Notes: a model not told the origin generated them from the sequence alone. A stretch of DNA of 15,347 nucleotides from Sva-07 sp964592115 (GCA_964592115.1 CAZQCP010000068.1:1-15347); one strand, 5' to 3'. Shown: positions 7,525 through 14,716, counted from the stretch's first letter. A program made the numbers and translations.

Positions 7525-8925
7525 ATGATGGACCGTTCGACAGACGAACTACGCGAACGAGTGAACCGGCTGATGCCGCAGGCCAAAGACGATCTTGCCC
7601 GGATGGTCGCATGCAAGTCGGTCTATGACCCGAAGTCTGATCCGCCCCAGGATTGTGACGACATGGTCGACCTCGTCGTCGACCTGTTCTCGAGCGTCGG
7701 CCTGCAAGACGTCCGACCCTACGTGACCTCCGACGGGAGCAAGTCCGTCTTCGGTCATGCCGCGGGTCCTCCTGGTGCGCCGACCGTGCTGTTGTACTTC
7801 CACCACGATGTCCAACCTCCCCTCGGCGAAGATGACTGGTCGAGCCCGGTCTGGGAGATGACCGAGCGCGACGGTCGTTGGTACGGCCGCGGTACCGCGG
7901 ACTGCAAGGGCAACATCGTCACGCACCTCACCGCTCTGCGCGCCCTCGATGGTGATCTGCCGGTGAACATCAAGATCGTCGGCGAGGGATCCGAAGAGCT
8001 CGGCGACGGCGGACTCGAAGATTTCGTCCCGCGGCACGCCGACCTGTTGCGCGCCGACGTGATCCTGATCTGCGACACGGGCAACGCCGCGGTCGGCGTG
8101 CCGACGTTGACGACGACGCTCCGCGGCGTGGTCGAGGTCACGGTCACCGTGCGGTCGTTGTCGACCGCGATGCACTCGGGCATGTTCGGTGGTGCGGCGC
8201 CCGACGCGCTCGCCGCACTGATCTTCATGCTGGCGACGCTGCGCGACGAGCAGGGCAACACGACCGTCGAGGGGCTGGACAACACGCAGGTGTGGCCAGG
8301 CGCGACCTATCCGTCCGAGCAGTTCCGCCGGGACGCCAACGTGCTCGACGGTGTCGACCTGCTCGGCGACAGCGTCGCCGACATGATCTGGGCCAGACCA
8401 GCGGTCACCGTGTTGGGCATCGACTGCCCACCGGTCGCCGGCGCGTCAGCCGTGGTCCAGCCCGAGGCACGGGCGCTCGTCAGCTTGCGGGTGCCGCCAG
8501 GGATGGACGCGACGACGGCGCAGGATGCCCTGGTCGCGCATCTCGCTGCGGTCGCACCCTGGCACGTCCACGTCGAGTTCGAGCCCGGGTTCATCGGAGA
8601 ACCGTTCGCGGGCGCGGTGGACACACCCGCGTTCAGGGCGATGGCCGAGGCAATGCAACGGGTGTACGGCCGGGAGGTCACGCTGTACGGCTCCGGTGGT
8701 TCGATCCCGCTGTGCAACGTGTTCCAGGAGACGTTCCCCGACGCGTCGATCATGCTGCTCGGTGTCGAGGAACCGCAATCACTGATCCACGCGCCGAACG
8801 AGAGCGTCGACCCGAGCGAGATCGCGAACATGGCGTTCGTCGAGGCGCTGTTCCTGCAGGAGTACGGCGCCGAGCGGCTGCTCACCGGTTCACGACCGAG
8901 CGGTACAGACGCGCCGGACACGTGA
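7525..8925 (+). CDS. M20-family dipeptidase/metallopeptidase
   Basis: The 466-residue product is a di-zinc M20 hydrolase of the dipeptidase (PepV/carnosinase-like) type, cytoplasmic, expected to cleave dipeptides or related amides. The active-site set is complete: H93-x-D95 in 'FHHDVQP', bridging D126 in 'GRGTADCKGN', E157-E158 in 'EGSEELG', D184 in 'LICDTGN', H217 in 'AMHSGMFGG' (dimerisation-domain His) and H422 in 'LIHAPNE'. The start at 7525 is chosen because the leaderless -10 box is 6 nt upstream; 7528 is an adjacent ATG, and 7486 would add 13 residues reaching into the conserved promoter block. Its stop overlaps the next gene's GTG by four bases, so the two are probably translated together. 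Substrate is unknown. Confidence 0.92.
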   Translation: MMDRSTDELRERVNRLMPQAKDDLARMVACKSVYDPKSDPPQDCDDMVDLVVDLFSSVGLQDVRPYVTSDGSKSVFGHAAGPPGAPTVLLYFHHDVQPPLGEDDWSSPVWEMTERDGRWYGRGTADCKGNIVTHLTALRALDGDLPVNIKIVGEGSEELGDGGLEDFVPRHADLLRADVILICDTGNAAVGVPTLTTTLRGVVEVTVTVRSLSTAMHSGMFGGAAPDALAALIFMLATLRDEQGNTTVEGLDNTQVWPGATYPSEQFRRDANVLDGVDLLGDSVADMIWARPAVTVLGIDCPPVAGASAVVQPEARALVSLRVPPGMDATTAQDALVAHLAAVAPWHVHVEFEPGFIGEPFAGAVDTPAFRAMAEAMQRVYGREVTLYGSGGSIPLCNVFQETFPDASIMLLGVEEPQSLIHAPNESVDPSEIANMAFVEALFLQEYGAERLLTGSRPSGTDAPDT

Positions 8926-9875
8926 GTGGATCGGGCCGCAATCTCGTCGGACGCTTCGATGAGTTGCAACGGCGCCGGCGAGTCCTCGGCTTCCCGATCG
9001 CTGTCGGCAAGCGCTACGCCGAGGACCACGGCGGATGGCTCGGATCGCTCATCGCCTACTACGGGTTCTTCTCCCTCTACCCGTTGCTCGTCGTGTTCGT
9101 CACCGTTGCGACGTGGCTGTTCAGGGACCGCCCCGAAGCGCTGCAGCGCGTGCTCGAGGCGCTGTGGTCGAAGCTCCCGTTCGTCGGCGCCGAGCTCGGC
9201 GCCGAGGTCGAACAGCAGGTCCGCAGCCTCACCGGCCAGGGCTGGGTGCTCGCGCTGTCGCTGATCGTCACGATGTGGGGTGCCATCGGCGTGGTTCGGG
9301 TGCTCCAGGACACGGTCAACACCATCTGGGGTGTGCCCCGGTACGACCGACCACGGTTCTTCGCCAAGCTGCAACGTGGGCTCGCCGTGATGGCGTTGCT
9401 CGGTCTCGGCGTGGTCGGTACGGCCATCGTGACCGCCATCACGTTGACCGTCGATCTCCCCTTCGTGGCCGCGCTCGCCGCCGCGATCGCCAACATCGCG
9501 CTTGCCGCAGGGATCGCCGTGGCCCTGTACCACCTCACCATCGGAACGTCCGTGCGAACGTCCGACGTCGCGCCGGGGGCCGTCATCACCGCCATCGGGT
9601 CGTACGTGATCACGTTCGTCGGGGGCCTCTACGTGAAGCACGTCGTTGCTCGCACGAGCGGCGTGTACGGCCCGTTCGCCAGCACGATCGGATTGTTGGC
9701 CTATGTCAGCCTCCTCGTTCAGCTCTTCGTCGTCGGCACCGAGGTCAGTGTGGTTCGGGCTCGCCGGCTGTGGCCGCGAGCGTTGACGCCCGAGCTCGGC
9801 GACGCCGACCAGCGGGCCATCGAGCTCACGATGGGTCGCGAAGCGCTGTTTCCGAGGGCTCAGCCAGAGCGGTGA
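8922..9875 (+). CDS. YihY/BrkB-family inner membrane protein
   Basis: The 317-residue product has about six hydrophobic segments. Family-like features include 'LIAYYGFFSLYPLLVVFVTV' near residue 45, 'WVLALSLIVTMWGAIGVVRV', 'TIWGVPRYDRPRF', and a C-terminal 'YGPFASTIGLLAYVSLLVQLF' preceding 'VGTEVSVVRARR'. This matches YihY/BrkB (UPF0761) proteins, once annotated as ribonuclease BN; their true role is unresolved. The reading frame stays open far upstream inside the M20 gene, but that part is Arg-rich shadow sequence. The GTG at 8922 forms a GTGA overlap with the M20 stop and gives a normal family length. No clear ribosome site is seen, consistent with translational coupling. It converges with the lipoprotein unit, leaving 39 bp between stops. 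Confidence 0.88.
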   Translation: MSGSGRNLVGRFDELQRRRRVLGFPIAVGKRYAEDHGGWLGSLIAYYGFFSLYPLLVVFVTVATWLFRDRPEALQRVLEALWSKLPFVGAELGAEVEQQVRSLTGQGWVLALSLIVTMWGAIGVVRVLQDTVNTIWGVPRYDRPRFFAKLQRGLAVMALLGLGVVGTAIVTAITLTVDLPFVAALAAAIANIALAAGIAVALYHLTIGTSVRTSDVAPGAVITAIGSYVITFVGGLYVKHVVARTSGVYGPFASTIGLLAYVSLLVQLFVVGTEVSVVRARRLWPRALTPELGDADQRAIELTMGREALFPRAQPER

Positions 9876-9914
9876 GGTCGCAGGGCAGTTCCCCGGCGAG
9901 TCCCGTCGGTCCCG

Positions 9915-10667
9915 TCAGGCGGTGTCGATCTCGAACGCCGTGATCGCCCGCAGCAGCTGCTCACGCTGAATCAGGATCGCACGATCGACGGCGCCGACGA
10001 CATCGGGCTGTTCGGGATGCTGTGTCCGCATCTGATAGCCGCTGTCGAGCGCCCCGCGCATGCTGGCGACTGCGAGCTCGAGGTCGGAGAGCGCCCGCGC
10101 CGCCTGGGCATCCCCACTCCGCGGAATGCCGATCAGTTCCTGATGAACCTCGCGCAGGGTGCTGTCGACCATGGTCCACGTCGACTGCTGCGCGACGGGA
10201 TCGCTCGATCCCAGGAGGGACGGCACACCTTGGTCGACGACCCAGCGTGTACGCGTCGAGATCGACGCAAACTGACGCCGCGACGAGTCGTCCAGGTGTC
10301 GTGGGCCGTCCGATCGCCTCGCCAACCACACGATCAAGCCGATGACGGCGGCGAGCAACACGAGCAGGAGCGCGATCGCGACCGCCTCTCCGCCCGTGGT
10401 GCCGTCACCCTCGTCGATCGGCTCCGTCGTGACGGGTTGTTCGGGAGGCGCTGGTTGCTCAGGGGCTGCGGTTGGTTCGGGCGCGACCGTCGGTTCGGCT
10501 CCCGCGGGATCCGTCGGAGCAGGCGCTGGATCGGTTGCGCCCTCAGGCAGCGTGACGGCGGGATCATCGGGGCGGGTGACACCGCTCGCATCGCCGTCAC
10601 CCGAACAGCCGACACCCAGCACGATCGCCGCCATGGCGGCGACGAACACCCCGACGCTGCGGTTCAT
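9915..10667 (-). CDS. Lipoprotein with Pro-rich stalk and one membrane helix
   Basis: The 250-residue product begins with a lipoprotein-type signal peptide ending 'IVLGVGC' (lipidated Cys predicted at 21). A Pro/Thr/Glu/Ala-rich low-complexity stalk follows to about residue 90. A strong membrane helix spans about 94-116 and is followed by Arg-Arg. The helical, charged C-terminal domain of about 130 residues has no recognisable family. By the positive-inside rule the stalk is outside and the C-terminal domain cytoplasmic. Lipid anchor plus membrane helix is unusual; the N-terminal segment could instead be an ordinary signal peptide. The ATG at 10667 overlaps the upstream lipoprotein's stop as ATGA, so the two are translationally coupled. 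Longer upstream extensions are Arg-rich shadow sequence. Function is unknown. Confidence 0.78.
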   Translation of the reverse strand: MNRSVGVFVAAMAAIVLGVGCSGDGDASGVTRPDDPAVTLPEGATDPAPAPTDPAGAEPTVAPEPTAAPEQPAPPEQPVTTEPIDEGDGTTGGEAVAIALLLVLLAAVIGLIVWLARRSDGPRHLDDSSRRQFASISTRTRWVVDQGVPSLLGSSDPVAQQSTWTMVDSTLREVHQELIGIPRSGDAQAARALSDLELAVASMRGALDSGYQMRTQHPEQPDVVGAVDRAILIQREQLLRAITAFEIDTA

Positions 10668-12160
10668 CTCTCGACCGCCGTTCCGGTCGGGTCGAGCACG
10701 AACCACACGCCTTCTGCCGCCTGCCCGTTGGTCTCCCCGGAAACGGTGTCTCCCGAGAAGAGATAGAGCGGCCAGCCGCCGTACGTGACCTGGATCCCAT
10801 CGGGATGGTCGACGGTCGCGAGCAGCGACACATCGACTCCGTCGCCGGCCACGATCTGCTTGGGGTCGTCGACGAGCAGAGGCGGCCACGTGCCGGCGCA
10901 CGCATCGACGCACGTCGGCGCGCCCTGTGCGTCGGGAGTGAACAGGTACAACGTCATGCCCTCGGCATCGGTCAAGATCTGGCCGAGCGCCGAGTCGCCG
11001 ACCGCGACCGTCGGATCGTCGTCGACCTCGTCAACCGGGACGGTTGTCGGTGGAGCAGTTCCCCGAGCAGCCAGCGCCTGCTGGAACGCCGCCATCGTGG
11101 CCGCGTCGACGACACCTGTCGGCTCGACGCCAAGAGCGGTCTGGAACGCCTGCAGAGCGGCGGTCAGTTCGTCGGTCCACACACCGTCGATCGGGCCTCC
11201 CCAGTAGCCGGTCACGGCCAGGACCGTTTGCACCGACGCGGTGTGGGTGAGGTCGGCGGCCGCCTGTTGGAGGTCGAGGTCGGCCAGCAACGCATCGAGG
11301 GCGGCGGCGGTCGCCTGGTCGACGAACCCGGTCTCCCGCAGACCACTATCGGCCTGGAGGCGCTTCACACCTTCGACGGTCGCCGGACCGTAGATCCCGT
11401 CGATCTCACCGTCGTAGTACCCGACGAGCTGCAACTCGGTCTGCAGATTGGTCGTGTAGGCGGCGACGTGCGCGACCGCCTCCGCCTGTCGCTCGTCGTC
11501 GAAACATCCGGCGTCGGCGAACAGCCTGAGCCAGGCGACCTGGAGAGCAAAGGCGGCGGAGTTGAACTCGGCGGTCGCTTCGCTGAGCGGGGTCGACGCC
11601 GTGATCCCCTCGCTGACGTCGGCGAGATCGTCCTCGGCCTGCTGCACCCGATCGACCGTGGCCGGCGGCACGAGCGTGGTCGTCGTCGTTGTCTCCGGTG
11701 GCGTCGAGCTGATCGGAACGCTCGATGCGGTCGCGATCGCCTCCGCCAACGCCGCCTCGGCGTCGAGCAGCTCCTGCCCCGCAGCAGCGACCGCGGACTT
11801 CGCATCTTCGACCTCGTTCACCGAGGCCGCCACGGTGTCGCGCGGCTCCGCCAGATCGGCGCCGAGCGTCTGCACGTCGCCGACAGTTGCCGCGTCGTCG
11901 GTGAACAGCTTGCCGTACCGATCGACGGCGTCGAGGTAGCTCTCGGCGTCGACGCAGAACTGCCCATGGGCTGCCTCGAGCGCTGCCTGCGACTCGGCGA
12001 CGTCCGCCTCCGCAGCGGCGACGCGTTCCTCGGCCGCCGCGATCGGATCCTGTTCGGATGCACTCTCTGTCGACGCCGCGCCGCCGTCATCGTCATCGCT
12101 GCACGCCGCGACGACGAGCGCCACGGCGACCAGAGCCGCCATCGACCGGCGGCGCTTCAT
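10664..12160 (-). CDS. Multidomain lipoprotein: coiled coil, 2 PG-binding-like domains, PF03640 repeats
   Basis: The 498-residue product starts with 'MKRRRSMAALVAVALVVAAC', a lipoprotein signal with lipidated Cys at 20. An Ala/Glu/Asp-rich coiled coil covers about 36-145, then a Thr-rich linker. Two peptidoglycan-binding-1-like domains follow at about 238-291 ('GYYDGEIDGIYGPATVEGVKRLQ') and 308-364 ('GYWGGPIDGVWTDELTAALQ'). The C-terminus (about 390-498) has two copies of the secreted repeat of PF03640 ('LTDAEGMTLYLFTPD' and 'TYGGWPLYLF'), with C417 and C421 between them. It should sit on the outer face of the membrane and touch the cell wall. I chose the ATG at 12160 (GAGG 6 nt upstream, classic signal peptide); 12199 and a TTG at 12232 are alternatives. 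It lies 68 nt after the CMD gene and overlaps the next lipoprotein by four bases. Confidence 0.87.
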   Translation of the reverse strand: MKRRRSMAALVAVALVVAACSDDDDGGAASTESASEQDPIAAAEERVAAAEADVAESQAALEAAHGQFCVDAESYLDAVDRYGKLFTDDAATVGDVQTLGADLAEPRDTVAASVNEVEDAKSAVAAAGQELLDAEAALAEAIATASSVPISSTPPETTTTTTLVPPATVDRVQQAEDDLADVSEGITASTPLSEATAEFNSAAFALQVAWLRLFADAGCFDDERQAEAVAHVAAYTTNLQTELQLVGYYDGEIDGIYGPATVEGVKRLQADSGLRETGFVDQATAAALDALLADLDLQQAAADLTHTASVQTVLAVTGYWGGPIDGVWTDELTAALQAFQTALGVEPTGVVDAATMAAFQQALAARGTAPPTTVPVDEVDDDPTVAVGDSALGQILTDAEGMTLYLFTPDAQGAPTCVDACAGTWPPLLVDDPKQIVAGDGVDVSLLATVDHPDGIQVTYGGWPLYLFSGDTVSGETNGQAAEGVWFVLDPTGTAVER

Positions 12161-12228
12161 GGCCGACCTCGTCGGCACCCGGACCTGCTGTGCGCTCATC
12201 GACTCACCGCCTGAAGTCTGCGACCTGC

Positions 12229-12546
12229 TCAATCGTCGAGCGCGAGATCGGCGACGGCGATCGCGAAGCCGAGCGCGCGTGCGATGTTTCCCGCGGCTGA
12301 TACGACCCTGGCGGTACCGACGATGGGCGCGACCGCAACGAGCACATCTTGTACGTCTTCCGCCGTCACGCCGGCCTCGCTCGCGACCCCGGCGTTGGCG
12401 AGATAGGACAACGGTGGGGCGTCGGCAGCTATCAGGGCCGATAGTCGAACAAGCATGTGCTCGCGCGCCCCGAGACTGGACTCAACGATCGACACGGCAG
12501 TCATTGCCTCGATCGTTTCCAACACCGGTCGATCCGCTTCTGACAT
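12229..12546 (-). CDS. Carboxymuconolactone decarboxylase-like (CMD) small protein
   Basis: The 105-residue helical protein resembles the CMD/AhpD fold: 'SLGAREHMLVRLSALIAADAPPLSYL' followed by 'GVTAEDVQDVLVAVAPIVGTARVVSAAGNI' is the typical two-helix signature region. It contains no cysteine at all, so it lacks the CxxC pair of AhpD-type peroxidase reductants and cannot act by that thiol chemistry. Lactone decarboxylase activity is not implied by the family name. The ATG at 12546 has GAGG 7 nt upstream; the open frame continues further upstream without family similarity. It is the first gene of a likely three-gene unit with two lipoproteins, and an exact interrupted palindrome lies 84 nt before its start. 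The role is unknown, perhaps regulatory or scaffolding (guess). Confidence 0.78.
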   Translation of the reverse strand: MSEADRPVLETIEAMTAVSIVESSLGAREHMLVRLSALIAADAPPLSYLANAGVASEAGVTAEDVQDVLVAVAPIVGTARVVSAAGNIARALGFAIAVADLALDD

Positions 12547-12630
12547 CTTGATACCTCGTGAGTTCGGGGGTACGTGAGGCTCGGGTCGAACCATCGATCG
12601 TGAACACTCGCGCCAGCGCCGCCACGACAC

Positions 12631-12650
12631 ACCACCCATCCTCGGGTGGT
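12631..12650. promoter_or_regulatory. Perfect interrupted palindrome, third copy of the shared motif
   Basis: ACCACCC (12631-12637), spacer ATCCTC, GGGTGGT (12644-12650). It lies 84 nt upstream of the CMD start codon, and also 33 nt past the stop of the YjbR/MmcQ-like gene on the minus strand. It could be an operator for the CMD-lipoprotein unit or a terminator hairpin (7-bp stem, 6-nt loop, no U-tract). Identical arms and spacer length upstream of the DUF7144-like gene, where no gene ends, favour the operator reading. Confidence 0.5.
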
Positions 12651-12683
12651 TGAACACGGTCGCGAGCGCGTTGAGCCGGCGGA

Positions 12684-13082
12684 TCAGTTTGCGGGCGGTC
12701 GATCGACGAGAGCGACGAGCTTCTGAGGCGCCATCACGCAGTAGCTGTCGGTGATGATCTCGCGGACCTCGTCCCAATCGGTCGTGTCGTCGAGCACCAT
12801 GCCGACCGCGTCACGGCCCCAGCCGAGCATGAAGAACGGATGCCCGGCGTGGCGGAACACCTCGAGATCCTCGCCCTCGGACCGGAACGACAACACCGTG
12901 AACGCGGCGGCACCTTCGTGCTGCACCCCGAGGACCGACGCAAACGTCTTGCGCCGAACGAGCCACCGGGTGCCCTTCCATGCCCGCTGCTCGGCGACGT
13001 CCGGAAGCGATGAGCAGATCTCGCGAAGTCTGCACTCGATCCCCTCGGGCACGTCGTCGACGTAGCTCCGCTTCCCCGGCAT
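12684..13082 (-). CDS. YjbR/MmcQ-family protein
   Basis: The 132-residue product fits the YjbR/MmcQ family (CyaY-like fold): 'AWKGTRWLVRRKTFASVLGV' early, then 'GWGRDAVGMVLDDTTDWDEVREIITDSYCVMAPQKLVALVD' at the end, the usual C-terminal signature of this family of putative DNA-binding proteins. Function is not established. The ATG at 13082 has no Shine-Dalgarno but TACGCT lies 6 nt before it, a leaderless-type -10 box; a GTG one codon upstream is an alternative. The ATG also overlaps the stop of a 61-codon upstream ORF as TGATG, so it may be read as the last gene of the HNH unit as well as from its own promoter. Confidence 0.85.
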   Translation of the reverse strand: MPGKRSYVDDVPEGIECRLREICSSLPDVAEQRAWKGTRWLVRRKTFASVLGVQHEGAAAFTVLSFRSEGEDLEVFRHAGHPFFMLGWGRDAVGMVLDDTTDWDEVREIITDSYCVMAPQKLVALVDRPPAN

Positions 13083-13267
13083 CACGAGAGCGTAGGCGGA
13101 TGGAACGAGTCGGGCGGAGCCTGCGTCAGCGACGTCACAGGCGATCGACCGACGGTCGACGGTCTTGACGAGGACGCGCGCTGGTTCGGTGACGACACCG
13201 AGGTGTCGACCGAATGCTCGTCGTTGACCACGTGCCCCATGCGATCGTCCCGTGCGGAGACGGTCAC
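13082..13267 (-). CDS. Candidate 61-codon ORF bridging HNH and YjbR/MmcQ genes
   Basis: This ORF fills the gap between two real genes exactly. Its GTG (13267) overlaps the HNH stop as GTGA, and its TGA (13084-13082) overlaps the YjbR/MmcQ ATG as TGATG. About 80% of codons end in G or C, above base composition. The product is Ser/Pro/Arg/Thr-rich with no recognised motif, no signal peptide and no clear fold, so it may be a disordered peptide, an eroded gene or a chance open frame. Confidence 0.33.
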   Translation of the reverse strand: MTVSARDDRMGHVVNDEHSVDTSVSSPNQRASSSRPSTVGRSPVTSLTQAPPDSFHPPTLS

Positions 13268-14667
13268 GTGATTTCGTGGCCGTTGGGGTCGATCACATGC
13301 CAGTTGCCGTGCGTGTCACGGTGGACTTGGAAGCCTCGTTCTTTGAGCAGGTTGTGTGCGTTGCACAGAGGCCCGCCGTTGCGGGGCACGGTCGGGCCGT
13401 GGGCTTTCCAGCCGAGGGAGTGGTCGGCGTGGCACCACTCGATCGGGCGGTCACATCCAACCCAGATGCAGTGGGTGGCGAGCAGCATGACCGCTTCGCG
13501 TGATGGCCCGCGGAACAGCCGTGAGCGGCGTCCGAGCTCGATGACGACACCAGCGGCGTCGTACACGACGCGGCGCACATGATGGATGAGTGCGGCGTTG
13601 CAGGCGTCGTCGGGATGCAGCCGGCGACCGGTCTGGGTACGGCACACGACCTGGCGATAGTCGGCGGGGTCGCGCCGCTGGCCGCGCAGGTGTGCTTCGA
13701 AGCTGGCGTGATCGATGAGCACGTTGACCGTGATCGCCGCCGACCGTGGCCCGGCAGGCGCGCTTGCGGCGGCTCGAGCCATGGCCAACAACGCGTCAGC
13801 GCGGCGTTGACCCTCGGTTCTGGCAAGATCGCCGGTGGTGGCGCCCTCGCCGAGCCGGGCGCGCGCTTCGGCCCAGTCGGTGTGCCATTCGGCTTCGATG
13901 AACCAGGCAAAGATCTGGTTGAACTCGGCGCCTTCCAGCTCGCCAAGCACTCCTTCGAGACGCCAGCCGCCGTCCGGCCGGGGACGGATCATGGCGTCAC
14001 GGGCAGCCTTGACGCGTTCGTTGCGGTCACGATCTCCAACCGGATCGGCGAGCGCTTCCCACATCCGCGCCCGTTCAGCGAACCGTTCGTACGGAAGGGT
14101 GCGGGCATCGTCGAGCAACATGTGCTGATCGCGTTCCAACACGTCAGCATCGATGCGCGGGTTGGCTGCCACACGGCCCATCAACTCACTCTGCGCCACA
14201 CCGACCACACCCTCCTCCGCGGCGTCACGCCACGCTTCGAGGCGGTCGTGCATCCGCACCGTCTGCACACGCCGGAACGCTTCGGGACCAGACAGATGCA
14301 ACATGTGCTTGATCGCCGTGCGGGCCGACAAGAAGCCCTGATCACGAAACGGGTTCGAACGTTCCAACTCACCCACGGCCCGCACAGACGCGGCGTCGAC
14401 CCTGCGACGGACCTGTTCGATGCCTTCCAACCACGCGCGATGACCGGCGGCATCCAGCATCGTCACGTCGATGTCGGCCAACGCACCGATCGCCAGCATC
14501 GCCCGACTGATCACATCGCGAGCCCGCGCGTCCTCCGGCACCAACCCCTCGGCGGCGACTGCGACCAACTGCCACCGCAACGACTCCAACCCCCCGACGC
14601 GCCCAGCGCGGTCGGCGCGGTCGGCGCGGTCGGCATCGGTGACCTGGCACGTCTCCATGCACCCCAT
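13264..14667 (-). CDS. HNH endonuclease-domain protein of the 13E12/DUF222 family
   Basis: The 467-residue product has the DUF222 (13E12 repeat) region over most of its length and a C-terminal HNH nuclease domain at about 395-450. Visible HNH residues are C400 and C405 ('CIWVGC'), C412-H413-A-D-H416 ('WCHADH'), N430, and C435-x-x-H438 ('PLCNAH'), so both the zinc-type cysteines and the catalytic His/Asn/His set look intact. The family is multicopy in many actinobacteria and its biological role is unproven; DNA cleavage is inferred from the HNH motif. Start candidates are ATGs at 14667 and 14658, neither with a ribosome site. The N-terminus includes an Ala-Asp-Arg repeat encoded by a 9-bp tandem repeat. 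It is divergent from the DUF7144-like gene. Confidence 0.9.
   Translation of the reverse strand: MGCMETCQVTDADRADRADRAGRVGGLESLRWQLVAVAAEGLVPEDARARDVISRAMLAIGALADIDVTMLDAAGHRAWLEGIEQVRRRVDAASVRAVGELERSNPFRDQGFLSARTAIKHMLHLSGPEAFRRVQTVRMHDRLEAWRDAAEEGVVGVAQSELMGRVAANPRIDADVLERDQHMLLDDARTLPYERFAERARMWEALADPVGDRDRNERVKAARDAMIRPRPDGGWRLEGVLGELEGAEFNQIFAWFIEAEWHTDWAEARARLGEGATTGDLARTEGQRRADALLAMARAAASAPAGPRSAAITVNVLIDHASFEAHLRGQRRDPADYRQVVCRTQTGRRLHPDDACNAALIHHVRRVVYDAAGVVIELGRRSRLFRGPSREAVMLLATHCIWVGCDRPIEWCHADHSLGWKAHGPTVPRNGGPLCNAHNLLKERGFQVHRDTHGNWHVIDPNGHEIT
14606..14632. repeat. Three exact tandem copies of a 9-bp unit
   Basis: GCGCGGTCG occurs three times back to back (14606-14614, 14615-14623, 14624-14632). 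It lies in frame in the HNH gene near its 5' end, giving a repeated Asp-Arg-Ala tripeptide on the minus strand. Because the unit is a multiple of three, copy-number change would keep the frame. Confidence 0.9.
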
Positions 14668-14716
14668 TCTGACGAGGGGGTGTCACAGGGTTCGCGAGCG
14701 GGCGGGGCGTCACGCT

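Noticed and set aside
7900..7905. Asp-Cys in place of the usual Asp-Asp in the M20 'GRGTADCKGN' motif as a lost active site
   Set aside because: The metal-bridging Asp (D126) is kept; only the following residue differs, and from memory this Asp-Cys form occurs in actinobacterial M20 dipeptidases.
8292..8921. N-terminal extension of the YihY/BrkB frame inside the M20 gene
   Set aside because: It is an Arg-rich shadow of the M20 coding strand; the GTG at 8922 gives normal family length and a GTGA overlap.
9876..9914. Terminator hairpin between the convergent YihY/BrkB and lipoprotein genes
   Set aside because: Only short, imperfect pairing was found in this 39-bp gap.
10805..12214. Long plus-strand ORF opposite the large lipoprotein
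   Set aside because: It mirrors the lipoprotein gene; the product is Arg/Gly/Val-rich with no domain, while the minus strand has clear domains and a signal peptide.
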